From: Streptomyces klenkii
GTDB taxonomy: Bacteria; Actinomycetota; Actinomycetes; Streptomycetales; Streptomycetaceae
Assembly: GCF_003626645.1 (NCBI RefSeq)
Contig: NZ_RBAM01000001.1
Span: forward strand, 310,001 to 374,000
DNA: 64,000 nt
Direction of reading: 5' to 3'
A program made the position numbers and the translations under genes. Below are positions 8,364 to 17,669 of the stretch, piece by piece (position 1 is the stretch's first letter; every line of letters starts with the position of its first letter). The notes under the pieces are model-generated. The model was given only the letters and a program-made list of their open reading frames with translations. It was not told where the DNA came from and did no database searches.

Positions 8364-8540
8364 ATGGCTCAGCAGGCCGAACTCGCCACCCTCGCCCAGG
8401 AGATCCTGGAGCTGGAGTCGGAGACGTTCGAGATCTCGGACTACTCGGACGCGAGCGAGGTCGTCCTCGCCGGTTCCACCAGCTCCAGCTCCACGAGCAC
8501 CTGCTCCAGCACCACCAGCACCACCAGCTGCTCCGCCTAA
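8364..8540 (+). CDS. RiPP precursor peptide with all-Ser/Thr/Cys core
   Basis: A 58-residue gene behind a strong RBS (aaggagacgccc) at ATG 8364. The first 36 residues are an acidic leader ending TFEISDYSDASEVVLA, like leaders of thiopeptide-type and other azole-containing peptides. The remaining 22 residues are Gly, then twenty residues that are only Ser (11), Thr (7) or Cys (2), then Ala; the end reads TCSSTTSTTSCSA. Every one of the twenty could be cyclised or dehydrated by the enzymes encoded next door. The gene is convergent with the modification operon and separated from it by a hairpin. The leader cleavage site after VVLA is inferred. The hydroxyl-rich, two-Cys core does not match a named product that I know. 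Confidence 0.9.
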   Translation: MAQQAELATLAQEILELESETFEISDYSDASEVVLAGSTSSSSTSTCSSTTSTTSCSA

Positions 8541-8587
8541 CACCCCATCAGCAGGCGATGCAGCCGCCCGGCGTGTACGGCCGGGCA

Positions 8588-8626
8588 CCGGAAGCCCTCG
8601 TTCCCGCCCTGACCGAGGGCTTCCGG
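8588..8626. terminator. Bidirectional terminator between precursor and operon
   Basis: Perfect 13-bp inverted repeat CCGGAAGCCCTCG/CGAGGGCTTCCGG with a 13-base loop, between the convergent precursor stop (8540) and the end of the YcaO gene (8664). It would insulate the highly expressed precursor transcript from the operon. Confidence 0.7.
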
Positions 8627-8663
8627 CGCGTCATCTCCGGCGCGTCACCATGGGGAACGACAC

Positions 8664-10682
8664 TCACGGGAACGGGTGCGGCACCCGCCTGATCTCCTCC
8701 TCCCGCAGATCCGCCGACCGCCATCCCGCCCGCCGGAAGGCCGTCCGCAGCCGGTCCATGCCCAGGACCCGCTGCCGGTCCCAGCCGAAGTCGATGGGGA
8801 CCAGCCCGGGCACCACCGTCGAGACGGTGCACAGCCCCATGCGCTCCTGCTCCGGGGACGTCTGGTCGACGACGATCACGTCGAAGCCGGCGCCCGTCAG
8901 CTCGTCGCGGCACAGCAGCAGGTCGTCCAGGAGATCGCCCGTTGCGGGCCGCCGCCGCTGCCACCCCTCGTAGAGCTCCGCCACCGGCCGTACGCACACC
9001 GGCTCCAGGTACTCGCGCGCGTGCCGCGCCATCCGGGGCAGGCCGTACAGCCGGGCGTGGTGGGTGAGTTCCCGTACGAGGGAGAAGTCGTCGGCCATGG
9101 CCTCCAGCGCGGTGCGGTGCTCGGCCACCTGCCGGTCCAGGTGCGGCAGGTACGTGAGCACCTCGGACAGCGCCGCCTCCACCGCCTCCTCCGGGTCCAG
9201 GCGGGCGCCCGCCGCGAAGGAGAGCGTGCCGGGCCCGCCGTCGCGGCGCACGGCGACGGCGGTCACCACGGGCACGGCGAGGTCGACGCGGTTGTCGAAG
9301 GCGTGGACGTCGTAGCCCTGGAGCGCCGCGCGGTCGGCCATGGCCCGGACCGCGCCGCCGCGGCACGACGCCAGGTCGATGCCGGTGAGGCGGGCCCGCC
9401 CGTACCAGCCGAGCAGGAACGCGTCCCGCTCGATGAGCTCCAGCAGCCCGAACAGGACGGCCTCCTCCAGGCAGCTTCCGGTGGCGCAGCCGTTGGAGCT
9501 CTCGAACACGAAGTTGTCGCTGTCGCGGCCCGCGCCGTAGTGGACCGCCCGCTGGGGAACCAGCACTGTGCGGTCGTCGCGCAGGGAGTACCCCCGCACC
9601 CAGGGGACGGGCCGTGCGGGGTCGAACGGCGCGAGCATCGGGTCGGTGCGGTAGACCTCGGGTGCGTACGTGCCGCAGGTGCGCGGGTCGACGGCCCGGT
9701 CCTGCACGTCGTCGTAGGCGGCGACGAGCGGTTCGCCCCGGTGGCGGCGGTGGATGCCCGCGTACCGTTCGAGCCCCTCCAGGTACGCGAGCGTCCGGCT
9801 GGCGGCGAAGGAGTTGGCCTGGCCGCTCCAGGTGACGTCGGACAGACCCGCGTACGTCCGGACGAAGACGCTGCCCGCGACCGGAGAGGTCGTGGGAGAG
9901 GCGACGTTGAGCCAGGTCCCCTCGCCGAGCGCACCGCACACGGGGTTGGCGAGGGCTCCTTGCGGCAGCGGGTACGAGCTCGCCGGCCGCAGCCGGGACG
10001 CGCCGGGGCCGGGCTTCGGCCGCGCGACGAGCTCCGGCGGGGCGTACGGGCCGGGGAGCGGGCCGCACGCGGGGCACAGCGGGTCGCCGAGCAGCGGCAG
10101 CGTGGTGACCCGCAGGGTGGCCAGGTCGACGCGCGTGACCTGGGGCAGCGGGAGGTCGGCGGGGGTGTGCCACTCGCCACCGGGCCGGCCGGCTGCGGCA
10201 GACCGACCTGCTGCACCGGGCCGGCCCGCTCCGGCCGGGCGCCCGGAGAGCAGGACCGCTTCGTACACGCTCCAGACCGCGTCCACGGCGTGGCCGGGCA
10301 GCACGGGCCACGGGCCCGCCGCGGTCATGTCCGTGCCCACTTCGAGCGCGTCGCGCTCGGAGCGCGAACGCAGCCGCTGCCAGCGCCGCGCGAGACACCC
10401 GCCGCACGCCGCGGGGGCGTCCTCGTGCGCGCCCCACGGGCCGATCAGCGCCGCCTGTGCGGTCAGGTGCACAGCGGCGCGGGGGCGCAGCGCGCCGTAC
10501 GGGTCCGCGTCCGGCCGGAAGGCGTCGGCCGCGCCCACGGGGACGACGATGGGCGCCGGGCGGCCGGAAGCGCGCCCCGAAGCCAGGAAGCGCTCGGTGA
10601 GCGCCTCCTGGAGCAACCGGCTCGCCTCGGCCATGGGATCGGTGACGAGCGGGGTCGCGGTCGCGGTCGTCGCGGCGCTCAT
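8664..10682 (-). CDS. YcaO-type cyclodehydratase (first of two)
   Basis: A 672-residue protein. The N-terminal third carries two zinc-type pairs, CGGC (93, 96) and CPAC (203, 206), like the E1-like partner part of fused cyclodehydratases. The C-terminal two thirds is a YcaO domain with the ATP/Mg motif region SSNGCATGSCLEEAVLFG and ELIERDAF. It ends VPHPFP; a proline-rich C-terminus of this kind is known to be needed by azoline-forming YcaOs. It would activate peptide amides with ATP to form thiazolines and oxazolines. ATG 10682 overlaps the stop of the permease gene (ATGA), so it is the last gene of the operon and translationally coupled. Confidence 0.9.
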   Translation of the reverse strand: MSAATTATATPLVTDPMAEASRLLQEALTERFLASGRASGRPAPIVVPVGAADAFRPDADPYGALRPRAAVHLTAQAALIGPWGAHEDAPAACGGCLARRWQRLRSRSERDALEVGTDMTAAGPWPVLPGHAVDAVWSVYEAVLLSGRPAGAGRPGAAGRSAAAGRPGGEWHTPADLPLPQVTRVDLATLRVTTLPLLGDPLCPACGPLPGPYAPPELVARPKPGPGASRLRPASSYPLPQGALANPVCGALGEGTWLNVASPTTSPVAGSVFVRTYAGLSDVTWSGQANSFAASRTLAYLEGLERYAGIHRRHRGEPLVAAYDDVQDRAVDPRTCGTYAPEVYRTDPMLAPFDPARPVPWVRGYSLRDDRTVLVPQRAVHYGAGRDSDNFVFESSNGCATGSCLEEAVLFGLLELIERDAFLLGWYGRARLTGIDLASCRGGAVRAMADRAALQGYDVHAFDNRVDLAVPVVTAVAVRRDGGPGTLSFAAGARLDPEEAVEAALSEVLTYLPHLDRQVAEHRTALEAMADDFSLVRELTHHARLYGLPRMARHAREYLEPVCVRPVAELYEGWQRRRPATGDLLDDLLLCRDELTGAGFDVIVVDQTSPEQERMGLCTVSTVVPGLVPIDFGWDRQRVLGMDRLRTAFRRAGWRSADLREEEIRRVPHPFP

Positions 10683-11434
10683 GACGCGTTGCTCCAGCGG
10701 AAGGTCTTCACCGCGATCGCGCCGAAGACCAGGGCGAAGAGGGCCAGCCCCCCGCACGCCACCGCGGTGGAGGCGAGGTCGGCGCGCCCGGAGACCGCAC
10801 GCGATATGCCGTCGTTGAGGTAGTGCAGGGGCAGCACTTTGGACGCGGTCCGGAGCCAGGACGGCATCGCGTCCAGGGGGTAGAACGCCCCGGACAGGAA
10901 CGCCATCGGCACCATGACGCAGTTGGCGACGGCCGCGACGGCCTCCGGCGTGTCGGCGCGCGAGCCGATCACCATGCCGATAGCGAGGAACGCGGTGATG
11001 CCGCTCACCAGGACCGGCAGGGCCCACGGCCACGTGGCGTCCACGTGCAGCCCGAAGAGCGGCAGCAGGGCCACGCCGATGAACAGCACCGCCTGCACGG
11101 CCCCGATGGCCAGGGCGATGACGTACCGCGAGGCGAGCACCGAGCCGAGCGGGGCGGGCGTCAGCCGGATCAGGCGCAGCAGGTCGTCGCGGCGCCACTG
11201 CATCAGCGTGAACGCCACCCCGAAGACGGCCGCGTTGCCCACGCCCCACGACAGGACGCCGGGAGCGATGTAGTCGATGTAGCCGCGGCCGCTCTGCTCC
11301 ACCGTCTTGCCGCGGAAGATCAGCCCGAAGACGACCAGGAAGATCAGGGGGAAGGCGAAGGTGAAGAAGACGGTGGTCCGGTCGCGGACCGAGGCCCGGT
11401 AACTCGCCCTGGTCAGTGCGGTGTAGGCGCTCAT
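10679..11434 (-). CDS. ABC-2 type transporter permease of the RiPP cluster
   Basis: A 251-residue membrane protein with six hydrophobic segments (for example TTVFFTFAFPLIFLVVFGLI near residue 20 and VVFGAIAVKTF near the end), the size and pattern of ABC-2 permeases that pair with drug or peptide exporters. ATG 11434 overlaps the ATPase stop by four bases, and its own stop overlaps the YcaO start. With the ATPase it is expected to export the mature peptide and may confer self-immunity. Confidence 0.9.
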   Translation of the reverse strand: MSAYTALTRASYRASVRDRTTVFFTFAFPLIFLVVFGLIFRGKTVEQSGRGYIDYIAPGVLSWGVGNAAVFGVAFTLMQWRRDDLLRLIRLTPAPLGSVLASRYVIALAIGAVQAVLFIGVALLPLFGLHVDATWPWALPVLVSGITAFLAIGMVIGSRADTPEAVAAVANCVMVPMAFLSGAFYPLDAMPSWLRTASKVLPLHYLNDGISRAVSGRADLASTAVACGGLALFALVFGAIAVKTFRWSNAS

Positions 11435-12375
11435 GCGTGCTGCTCCGTTCCGGCGAGCTCGCCCGTGAGCTCCAGGTAGACGTCCTCCAGGGTGGCGGTG
11501 CGGGTGCGGATGCCGTCGAGGCCGACGTCCGCGCCGAGGGCCGCCAGCAGCGGCCCCGCCGACCGGGTCTCGATGACCACCGAGCCGCCCTCGGCGGTGA
11601 CCCGGTCGGCGCCCGCGAAGGCCCGCGCCCGCTCCACCGTGAGCCGCCCGGCCGGCACCAGCAGCCGGGTCGGGGCCTGCGCTGCGCCGACCAGCCGGTC
11701 CGGGCTGTCGAGCGCCACGACCCGGCCCGCGACGATGATGGCCACCCGGTCGCACAGCGCCTCGGCCTCGTCCAGGTGGTGGGTCGTGTAGACGATGGTG
11801 CGGCCCTCGCTCTTGAGCGCGCGCAGCACCTGCCACAGGGCGCGGCGCGCCTGCGGGTCGAGGGCCGCGGTCGGCTCGTCGAGGAAGATCAGCTCCGGGC
11901 CGTGCACGAGCGCGGAGGCGATGGCGAGCCGCTGCCGCTGACCGCCGGAGAGGACGTCGACGCGCACGTTCCGCTGCTCGGACAGCCCGACGAGCGCCAG
12001 GGTGCGTGCCACCCCGGCGGGGTCAGAGCCGTAGAGCGCCGCGACGGTCGCGAGGTGCTCGCGCGCCGTCAGCCGGGTGAAGAACGCCGACGTCTGGGTC
12101 TGCACGCCCATGCGCGGCAGCAGGGCGAGGTTGCGGGGCCAGGGGGAGGAGCCCAGGACCGAGACGCTGCCCGCGTCGGCCCGGCGCAGCCCCTCCATGA
12201 TCTCCACGAGCGTCGTCTTGCCCGCGCCGTTCGGCCCGAGCACGCCGAAGAACTCGCCGCGCTCCACGGTCAGGGAGATCCCGTCCACGGCCTGCTTGTC
12301 GCCGTAGCGCTTGCGTACGCCGTCCAGCACCAGGGCGGGGGAGGCCGCGGGTGCGGGCGGTTCGTTGTCTGTCAT
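11431..12375 (-). CDS. ABC transporter ATP-binding protein of the RiPP cluster
   Basis: A 314-residue ATPase with Walker A GPNGAGKTTL near residue 50, signature LSGGQRQRLAIA near 140, Walker B ELIFLDEPTAALDP near 165 and a C-terminal extension (DrrA/CcmA class). It forms an exporter with the following permease, whose start it overlaps by four bases. It begins 52 bases after the M50 protease gene. The long C-terminal segment (residues 230-314) is normal for antibiotic exporters of this class. Confidence 0.92.
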   Translation of the reverse strand: MTDNEPPAPAASPALVLDGVRKRYGDKQAVDGISLTVERGEFFGVLGPNGAGKTTLVEIMEGLRRADAGSVSVLGSSPWPRNLALLPRMGVQTQTSAFFTRLTAREHLATVAALYGSDPAGVARTLALVGLSEQRNVRVDVLSGGQRQRLAIASALVHGPELIFLDEPTAALDPQARRALWQVLRALKSEGRTIVYTTHHLDEAEALCDRVAIIVAGRVVALDSPDRLVGAAQAPTRLLVPAGRLTVERARAFAGADRVTAEGGSVVIETRSAGPLLAALGADVGLDGIRTRTATLEDVYLELTGELAGTEQHA

Positions 12376-12427
12376 CGTTCCTCAGTTCTTCTTGCGTGGT
12401 GCGTTTCTTCTTGCGTGATGTGTTGTG

Positions 12428-13729
12428 TTACGTGTTGCGTGGTGCGGATGAGGACGTCTGTGCGTGCCGGGCGCCCCGCCGGGCCCACGGCCCCGTCACC
12501 GCCACCAGTACGGCGACCAGCAGGGCCGGAACGACGGCGGCCCACACGCCGTAGCGCTCCCCGGCCAGGTGGTGGCACAGCAGGACGAAGCCCGCACCGC
12601 TGCCACCGACAAGGAGCACCGCGCCCAGCCCGTAGGCGGTGTACGCGATCCGGGCGGACCGCGGATAGGCGGCCACGCCGTCGCCGCGCCGCACGGCCCG
12701 CGCGCCCAGCAGCCGCAGGAAGCGCCGGCTCTCGGTCGCGTAGTCGGCCATGCCCAGGGCGTGGCCGAGCATCTTGTAGCCGTCCAGCGGTGGCAGCGGC
12801 ACCAGGTTGGTGAGCGCCAGCACCGAGCCGGTCAGCAGCAGGCCCGCCAGCGGGCCCCGCACCGCGTCGCCGCCGGGCAGGAGGGCCCGCAGCAGCCAGA
12901 ACGGCAGCAGGAAGGCCAGGTTCATGACCGTGCCGGCGGCCGCGGTGGCGACCCGCGCCCGGCGCGACGGCAGGTAGGGGTAGTTCTCGACCGTGCAGTA
13001 CATGAACACCATGGGCAGGTGCCAGCGCAGCCCGATCTCGCCGACGGTCCCGCCGAAGTGCCGGGCGACGACACCGTGGGCCAGCTCGTGCAGGGCCGTG
13101 CTCGCCCACAGCAGGGTGAACACCGCGAGCAGCGTCGCCGGCCGGCGGAACATCCGTACGGTGTCGTCCAGGAACGCCCCCGCGTGCGCGGCGACGTACG
13201 CCTCCATGCCGAGCACCAGCAGCAGGACGGGCACCACGACCAGCGGGGACAGCGCGAAGCCGACGGCCCTGTAGAGGCGATCGGTGGTGGCCGTGGCATC
13301 CGCGGCCAGCCGCAGCGTGCCCTTGAGGAGGGTGCCGCTGACCAGCCCGCGCGGCGCGGCAGGCTCGGCCGGCTGCCCGGGGTGGGCCGGGCCCGCGCCC
13401 TCCAGCAGCTTCCGCTCCCACAGCAGCTTGAGCAACTGCTGCCAGTGGGCCTCGCCGAGCCGCCGCCCGAACCGCGCCGCGTACGCGTCCCCGACCTCGC
13501 CGAGCGTGCGCGAACCGTCCAGGCGCGACATCAGGAAGTGCTCCTTGACCCCGACCTCGAAGGACTGCCCGCTGCGCGGGTCCTTCACCAGGTGGACGAC
13601 GGCGGGGCCGCGCCGCAGCGCGGAGCTGCGCAGGACCTCCGGGCGCAGCGCGGGCCGCTGTTCCAGCAGCGCGTGACGGTCCGACAGGGTGTGGCGGTCC
13701 GGCAGTGTATGACGGTCCGGCGGGCTCAC
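12428..13729 (-). CDS. M50 (site-2 type) membrane metalloprotease with N-terminal RRE-like domain
   Basis: A 433-residue protein. Residues about 30-112 look like a PqqD/RRE leader-binding unit (strands LRPEVLRSSALRRG and AVVHLVKDPRSGQSFEV, then helices with FLMSRLDGSRTLGEV). After that come several membrane segments, the zinc motif HELAH (214-218, context STALHELAHGVVARHFGG) and the third-ligand motif LVPLPPLDGYKM with Asp316. It is a good candidate for leader removal at the membrane before export. GTG 13729 overlaps the preceding stop (GTGA). The N-terminus holds a short DRHTL/DRHAL repeat of unknown meaning. Confidence 0.82.
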   Translation of the reverse strand: MSPPDRHTLPDRHTLSDRHALLEQRPALRPEVLRSSALRRGPAVVHLVKDPRSGQSFEVGVKEHFLMSRLDGSRTLGEVGDAYAARFGRRLGEAHWQQLLKLLWERKLLEGAGPAHPGQPAEPAAPRGLVSGTLLKGTLRLAADATATTDRLYRAVGFALSPLVVVPVLLLVLGMEAYVAAHAGAFLDDTVRMFRRPATLLAVFTLLWASTALHELAHGVVARHFGGTVGEIGLRWHLPMVFMYCTVENYPYLPSRRARVATAAAGTVMNLAFLLPFWLLRALLPGGDAVRGPLAGLLLTGSVLALTNLVPLPPLDGYKMLGHALGMADYATESRRFLRLLGARAVRRGDGVAAYPRSARIAYTAYGLGAVLLVGGSGAGFVLLCHHLAGERYGVWAAVVPALLVAVLVAVTGPWARRGARHAQTSSSAPRNT

Positions 13730-14817
13730 CGGGAGTCCGCCTCGCGCAAGGCACGCCCGAGGACGTACGACAGGTACGCCTCGTCGCGGATGGTCACGTG
13801 CAGCCGGTTGTTGGTCATGTGCATGTACGGGGAGAGCAGCAGGGGCAGGGCGGCGGCCGGGTCGGTGACCCGCTCGTCGGCCGTGCCGTCCCACGAGCGG
13901 AAGACGAGGTCGCCGCGGGCGGCCAGCACGGTGGCCCGGTCGCGCAGCTCGGCGCAGTGCTCGGCCCAGCCGCGGAGGAAGCGGGGGAGAGCGGCGAGGC
14001 CCGCGGCGGCGGTGCCGGTGCCCTGTCCGGCCAGGGCGCCGAGGACCGCGTCGAAGCGCCGCCCCAGCGCCGGGCCCATGGTCGCGTAGGCGCGGTCGTA
14101 CTCGTCGGAGCCGATGAAGTTCGTTCCGGAGAAGGCCTGCTGCCAGAACACGTGATAGCGGTCCAGATACTCCGCGAGCCCGGCCCGGCCCGGCAGGAAC
14201 GTGCCCGCCATCACCATCATCAGCTGGGCGGACGTGCCCAGGCGGACGGTTCGCAGGTGCAGGTTCATGGTGCGGACGGCCTCGATGACCAGGTCGCTGG
14301 AGTGCCGGAAGTGCCACTCGGCGAGCTCCACGCCCGCCGGGCCGCCGTACTTGCCGTACTCGGGCTCGTACGGTTCCCGGCTGACGGTGTTGTTCGGCCG
14401 CAGCCGCATCCGCCCGCCCGCGTCGAGGAAGCCGCCGCGCTCGTCCTCGGGGAACTCCAGCTCGAAGAGGGTGTTGTAGAACTCGTTGAGGAATCCCGAC
14501 GAGTCCACCTCGTAGAGCGCGGGCCGCTCCCGCAGGAAGGCCGTGACGGCGCGCTCGGCGCGTCCGGCGACCTCCTCCGCGACGGCCTCGGACGAGGGCC
14601 TGAGGCGCAGCCGTACGTGCGGGCCCTCCAGCCAGTAGTTGATGAAGAAGTGGCCCGCCAGCAGCCCCTCGGCGGTGAGCTCCGCCAGGAGCGGGCCGAT
14701 GCACCGGGTCATCAGGGGCTGGGGGTTGGCGGCGTAGTGGATGTGCAGGGCCTGCCAGGCGCCCGGCGGGGTGGGTGTGGCGGTGGTGGTCCGGGTGTTG
14801 TGGGTGGTCCGGGTCAT
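13726..14817 (-). CDS. LanB C-terminal (glutamate elimination) domain protein
   Basis: A 363-residue stand-alone SpaB_C/thiopeptide-type bacteriocin biosynthesis domain. Recognisable segments are WQALHIHYA near residue 23, FINYWLEGPHVRLRLRP near 60 and YEPEYGKYGG near 155, followed by the WHFRHSSDLV helix. In split LanB systems this part eliminates glutamate from glutamylated Ser/Thr to give dehydroalanine or dehydrobutyrine. It is translationally coupled to the LanB N-terminal protein (four-base overlap) and to the protease gene. Such a domain can also act as a pyridine synthase in thiopeptides, but since only one copy exists here it is more likely the eliminase. Confidence 0.85.
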   Translation of the reverse strand: MTRTTHNTRTTTATPTPPGAWQALHIHYAANPQPLMTRCIGPLLAELTAEGLLAGHFFINYWLEGPHVRLRLRPSSEAVAEEVAGRAERAVTAFLRERPALYEVDSSGFLNEFYNTLFELEFPEDERGGFLDAGGRMRLRPNNTVSREPYEPEYGKYGGPAGVELAEWHFRHSSDLVIEAVRTMNLHLRTVRLGTSAQLMMVMAGTFLPGRAGLAEYLDRYHVFWQQAFSGTNFIGSDEYDRAYATMGPALGRRFDAVLGALAGQGTGTAAAGLAALPRFLRGWAEHCAELRDRATVLAARGDLVFRSWDGTADERVTDPAAALPLLLSPYMHMTNNRLHVTIRDEAYLSYVLGRALREADSR

Positions 14818-17654
14818 GTCGGCGCACCGGTTCCTTCGCGGTCGTGGCGGAGCGTGCGGACGGTCTCGACGGCCAGCTCGGCCATGTGGGAGCCGCTCGC
14901 GGAGACGGCGTGCAGCTCGTCCTCACCGGGCAGGGCCTCGCGGAGCACGACCCGGTCGGCCGGGTCCTTGAGCAGCCCCTCCAGGGCGGTGAGGGACAGC
15001 CAGCTGTCGAAGTCGACGTACTGCGGCTTCGCCCGGTCCGTCCCCGGAGCGGCCGCGGCCGGGGTGACGGTGGCGAAGACGCGGCGCGGCAGCCCGTGCC
15101 GCGCCCGCCACCGCTGCCAGTGCAGGAACAGGCCGGCGTCGCTGCCTCCGCTGCCTCCACCGCTCCCGCCCGCGCCGCCGTGGGCGGGCAGTGCCGCGGC
15201 GGAGGCGGCCCAGCTGCGGCGGCTCAGGACGAGACCGCCGTAGCGCACGCGCGGCCGGGACGTGACTCCGTCGTCCGGCTCGCCCTCCGGCACCCCGCCC
15301 CACACGTCGAGGGGTGCCATGGACGTGGGGGACAGGAGCAGCAGCGTGCGGGGGATCTCGGGCAGTGCCAGGGGCACGAGGTAGCCGAGGTAGACCGGGA
15401 TGACCTCGCGGTCCAGCCGCCGGGAGCGCAGCACCAGGCGGTCGGCTTGCGCGTCGTGCTCGACGGTCAGGTCGTCGAGAGCGATCCGGCACTCCGGCGG
15501 GACGCCGCCGCCGTCCTCGCCCGGGCAGACGATGCGGTAGTCCGTCAGGCGCCCGTGCAGGTTGAGGTTGCTGGTGACGGCCCCGCCGGTGATCTCGGCG
15601 AGGACGGCGCCGCCCGGGGCCACGGAAGCCGCGGTGCGCCGGATCCGGGCGGCGAGGCCCTGGCCGCTCTCGCCGTTCCCCTCGCCGAAACAGTGGGTGA
15701 AGCGGCTGAACGGGAAGGCGAACCCGCCGTACGACTGGTTGAGCACCGCCAGCGGGTCGCCGTCGCGGCGCACCAGCTGGAGGAAGTGGCTCTGCGGCGC
15801 GAAGCGGGGCGTCACGCCGGCCAGCTGTCCGGCGACGGCCTCGACCGTCTCGTGGTGGACGCGGACCTCCTCGGCGCCCCGCGCGGTGTCCCACAGGCGG
15901 CGCATCCGGGACGCCCACTCCCGGCGGGCCGCGTCCACGGCCGTGATGCCGGGCAGGCCCAGCCAGTTCGGCTCGGGGACGTAGTCGCCCTGCGCGTCGA
16001 AGGGCTTGCGGCGCGCGGCGAACGTCACGTACTGGTCGTAGAAGTCCTCGTGGAAGTCGTGCACGAGCTTCAGGAGGTCCTCGCAGCGGCCGCCGCTGCC
16101 GTACCGCGCGACGAAGAATCCCTTGAGCGTGATGCGCTGCGGCAGGGTCAGGTCGAAGGCGGGCAGGACGCGTTCGAGCGAGCGCAGCGATTCCAGGGGG
16201 CCTTCGTCCGGGGCCGGGGCGGGGGCGGTCCACGGGCGGAGGTTGCAGCGGACGTCGGCCTCGCCGGCATCCGTGCCTCCGGCCCCGGCCCGTACGTCCT
16301 CGTACAGCAGGGTCCGCGGCAGCGTCGGTTCCGTCGCGCCGAGTTCGCGCTGGACGGCGGTGAGGGAGTGCCGCAGCTCCGCCAGCAGCGCACGGCGCGC
16401 CTCCTGCCCCTCGGCGGCGTACTGGGCGACGCACGCGAGCGGCTGCCGCAGGCCCTCGGCGAGCCGTGCCGCCCACGGTCTGTCCAGGGCTTGCAGGGCG
16501 TCGTGGAAGGCGCGCAGCGGGTCGGCGTCGTGCACGTCGGTGTGCAGGCACGGGATCCGGATCATGCCCAGGTCCAGCAGGGCCGTCAGATAGCGCTCGC
16601 ACTCGTCCGGGCCGGCGCCGCTCTCCTCCGCCAGCCAGCGCGCGAGGTCCCGGTAACGCATCTGCGGCCGGTCGCCGAAGAGCGCCAGCAGCTTCTCCAG
16701 CGTGCCGCTGCGGCGGAGGAAGAACAGCCGGTCGCGGGCGGCGTCGAAGGTGACCGCCGCGCCGTCGTCGCCCGCGGTCACCGAGCGGCGCACGTAGCGG
16801 ATCCGGCCCTCGTCGTGCCCCCAGCCGGAGGAGAGAGCGACGGGGAGGTCGCCGCGCCGCCCGGGGTCGGCGGCTATGAGCTGGGCGAGCCGCGCCAGGA
16901 CCACGACGTTCAGCCGGGCGTGGCTGGTCCACTCCTCCGGGACGCGGACGGTCCCGGGAACGCGCTCCTCGCCCTCGCTGTCTTCGGTGAAGCGCCCGAG
17001 GGCGACGGCCGTGAAGGTGCTGAACGGGCTGGTCTTGCAGGCCGTGCGGTAGAGGTAGGCGAGGGCGGAGCGCTCGGCCTTGCGCAGCCGCTTGTCCGGG
17101 CGGCGCCCCGGCTCTGCTTCGGCGGAGCCGATGTACGCGTCCAGCCGCCCTTCCAGCTCCGGCGACGCCAGCAGCAGCCCGAGCCGCAGCCGTTCCTCGC
17201 CGAGCAGGCGGCGCAGCGCGGCCCGGGTGCGGGCGGCTTCCGCGCCGAGGAGGGGGCCGCCCTCGGTGAGCAGTTCGTTCAGGGCGCGCCGGTCGCGCAC
17301 CCAGGCGGCCGCGTCCGCGGCGGCCTCCGCGTCGGCGGCCGTGAGCAGGGTCAGGGCCCGCTCGGGCGCGCCGGGCAGCCTGCCGTTGAAGACGTCCCGC
17401 CGCAGCCGCAGCAGCAGCCGCCGGGCGTGCTCGCCCTCCGCCGCCTTGACCAGAGGGTGCAGGCGGTCGCTGAGCGTGGTTCCGCGCGAGCGCAGCCGCT
17501 CCTCCTCGCGCAGCACGCGCTCCGCCCAGCGCACGGTAGCCGGGCAGCGCAGGGCCTGTACGGACTCGACGGGCAGTGCGGCCACGCGCAGCATGAAGTA
17601 CGGGCTCAGCGACCAGTGATCGGGTGCCGGTTCCGTGAGTGTTGTGTCAGTCAT
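14814..17654 (-). CDS. LanB-type lantibiotic dehydratase, N-terminal (glutamylation) protein
   Basis: A 946-residue Lant_dehydr_N protein. ATG 17654 is preferred over the GTG at 17669 because gcgggga lies before it. Family features include FMLRVAALPVESVQAL near the start, TACKTSPFSTFTAVALG near 205 and PQYVDFDSWLSLTALEGLL near the end, where the glutamylation half of full-length LanB proteins finishes. It uses glutamyl-tRNA to glutamylate Ser/Thr of the precursor; the eliminase is the separate protein encoded next. An SG-rich insert (AHGGAGGSGGGSGGSDAG) near residue 835 looks like a flexible linker. The gene follows the SagB gene with only 15 bases between. Confidence 0.92.
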   Translation of the reverse strand: MTDTTLTEPAPDHWSLSPYFMLRVAALPVESVQALRCPATVRWAERVLREEERLRSRGTTLSDRLHPLVKAAEGEHARRLLLRLRRDVFNGRLPGAPERALTLLTAADAEAAADAAAWVRDRRALNELLTEGGPLLGAEAARTRAALRRLLGEERLRLGLLLASPELEGRLDAYIGSAEAEPGRRPDKRLRKAERSALAYLYRTACKTSPFSTFTAVALGRFTEDSEGEERVPGTVRVPEEWTSHARLNVVVLARLAQLIAADPGRRGDLPVALSSGWGHDEGRIRYVRRSVTAGDDGAAVTFDAARDRLFFLRRSGTLEKLLALFGDRPQMRYRDLARWLAEESGAGPDECERYLTALLDLGMIRIPCLHTDVHDADPLRAFHDALQALDRPWAARLAEGLRQPLACVAQYAAEGQEARRALLAELRHSLTAVQRELGATEPTLPRTLLYEDVRAGAGGTDAGEADVRCNLRPWTAPAPAPDEGPLESLRSLERVLPAFDLTLPQRITLKGFFVARYGSGGRCEDLLKLVHDFHEDFYDQYVTFAARRKPFDAQGDYVPEPNWLGLPGITAVDAARREWASRMRRLWDTARGAEEVRVHHETVEAVAGQLAGVTPRFAPQSHFLQLVRRDGDPLAVLNQSYGGFAFPFSRFTHCFGEGNGESGQGLAARIRRTAASVAPGGAVLAEITGGAVTSNLNLHGRLTDYRIVCPGEDGGGVPPECRIALDDLTVEHDAQADRLVLRSRRLDREVIPVYLGYLVPLALPEIPRTLLLLSPTSMAPLDVWGGVPEGEPDDGVTSRPRVRYGGLVLSRRSWAASAAALPAHGGAGGSGGGSGGSDAGLFLHWQRWRARHGLPRRVFATVTPAAAAPGTDRAKPQYVDFDSWLSLTALEGLLKDPADRVVLREALPGEDELHAVSASGSHMAELAVETVRTLRHDREGTGAPT

Positions 17655-17669
17655 GGTGTCCCCGCGCAC

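Noticed and set aside
13726..14817. The 363-residue protein as a pyridine synthase
   Set aside because: As the only SpaB_C-type protein next to a LanB half that lacks the elimination domain, it is needed as the eliminase.
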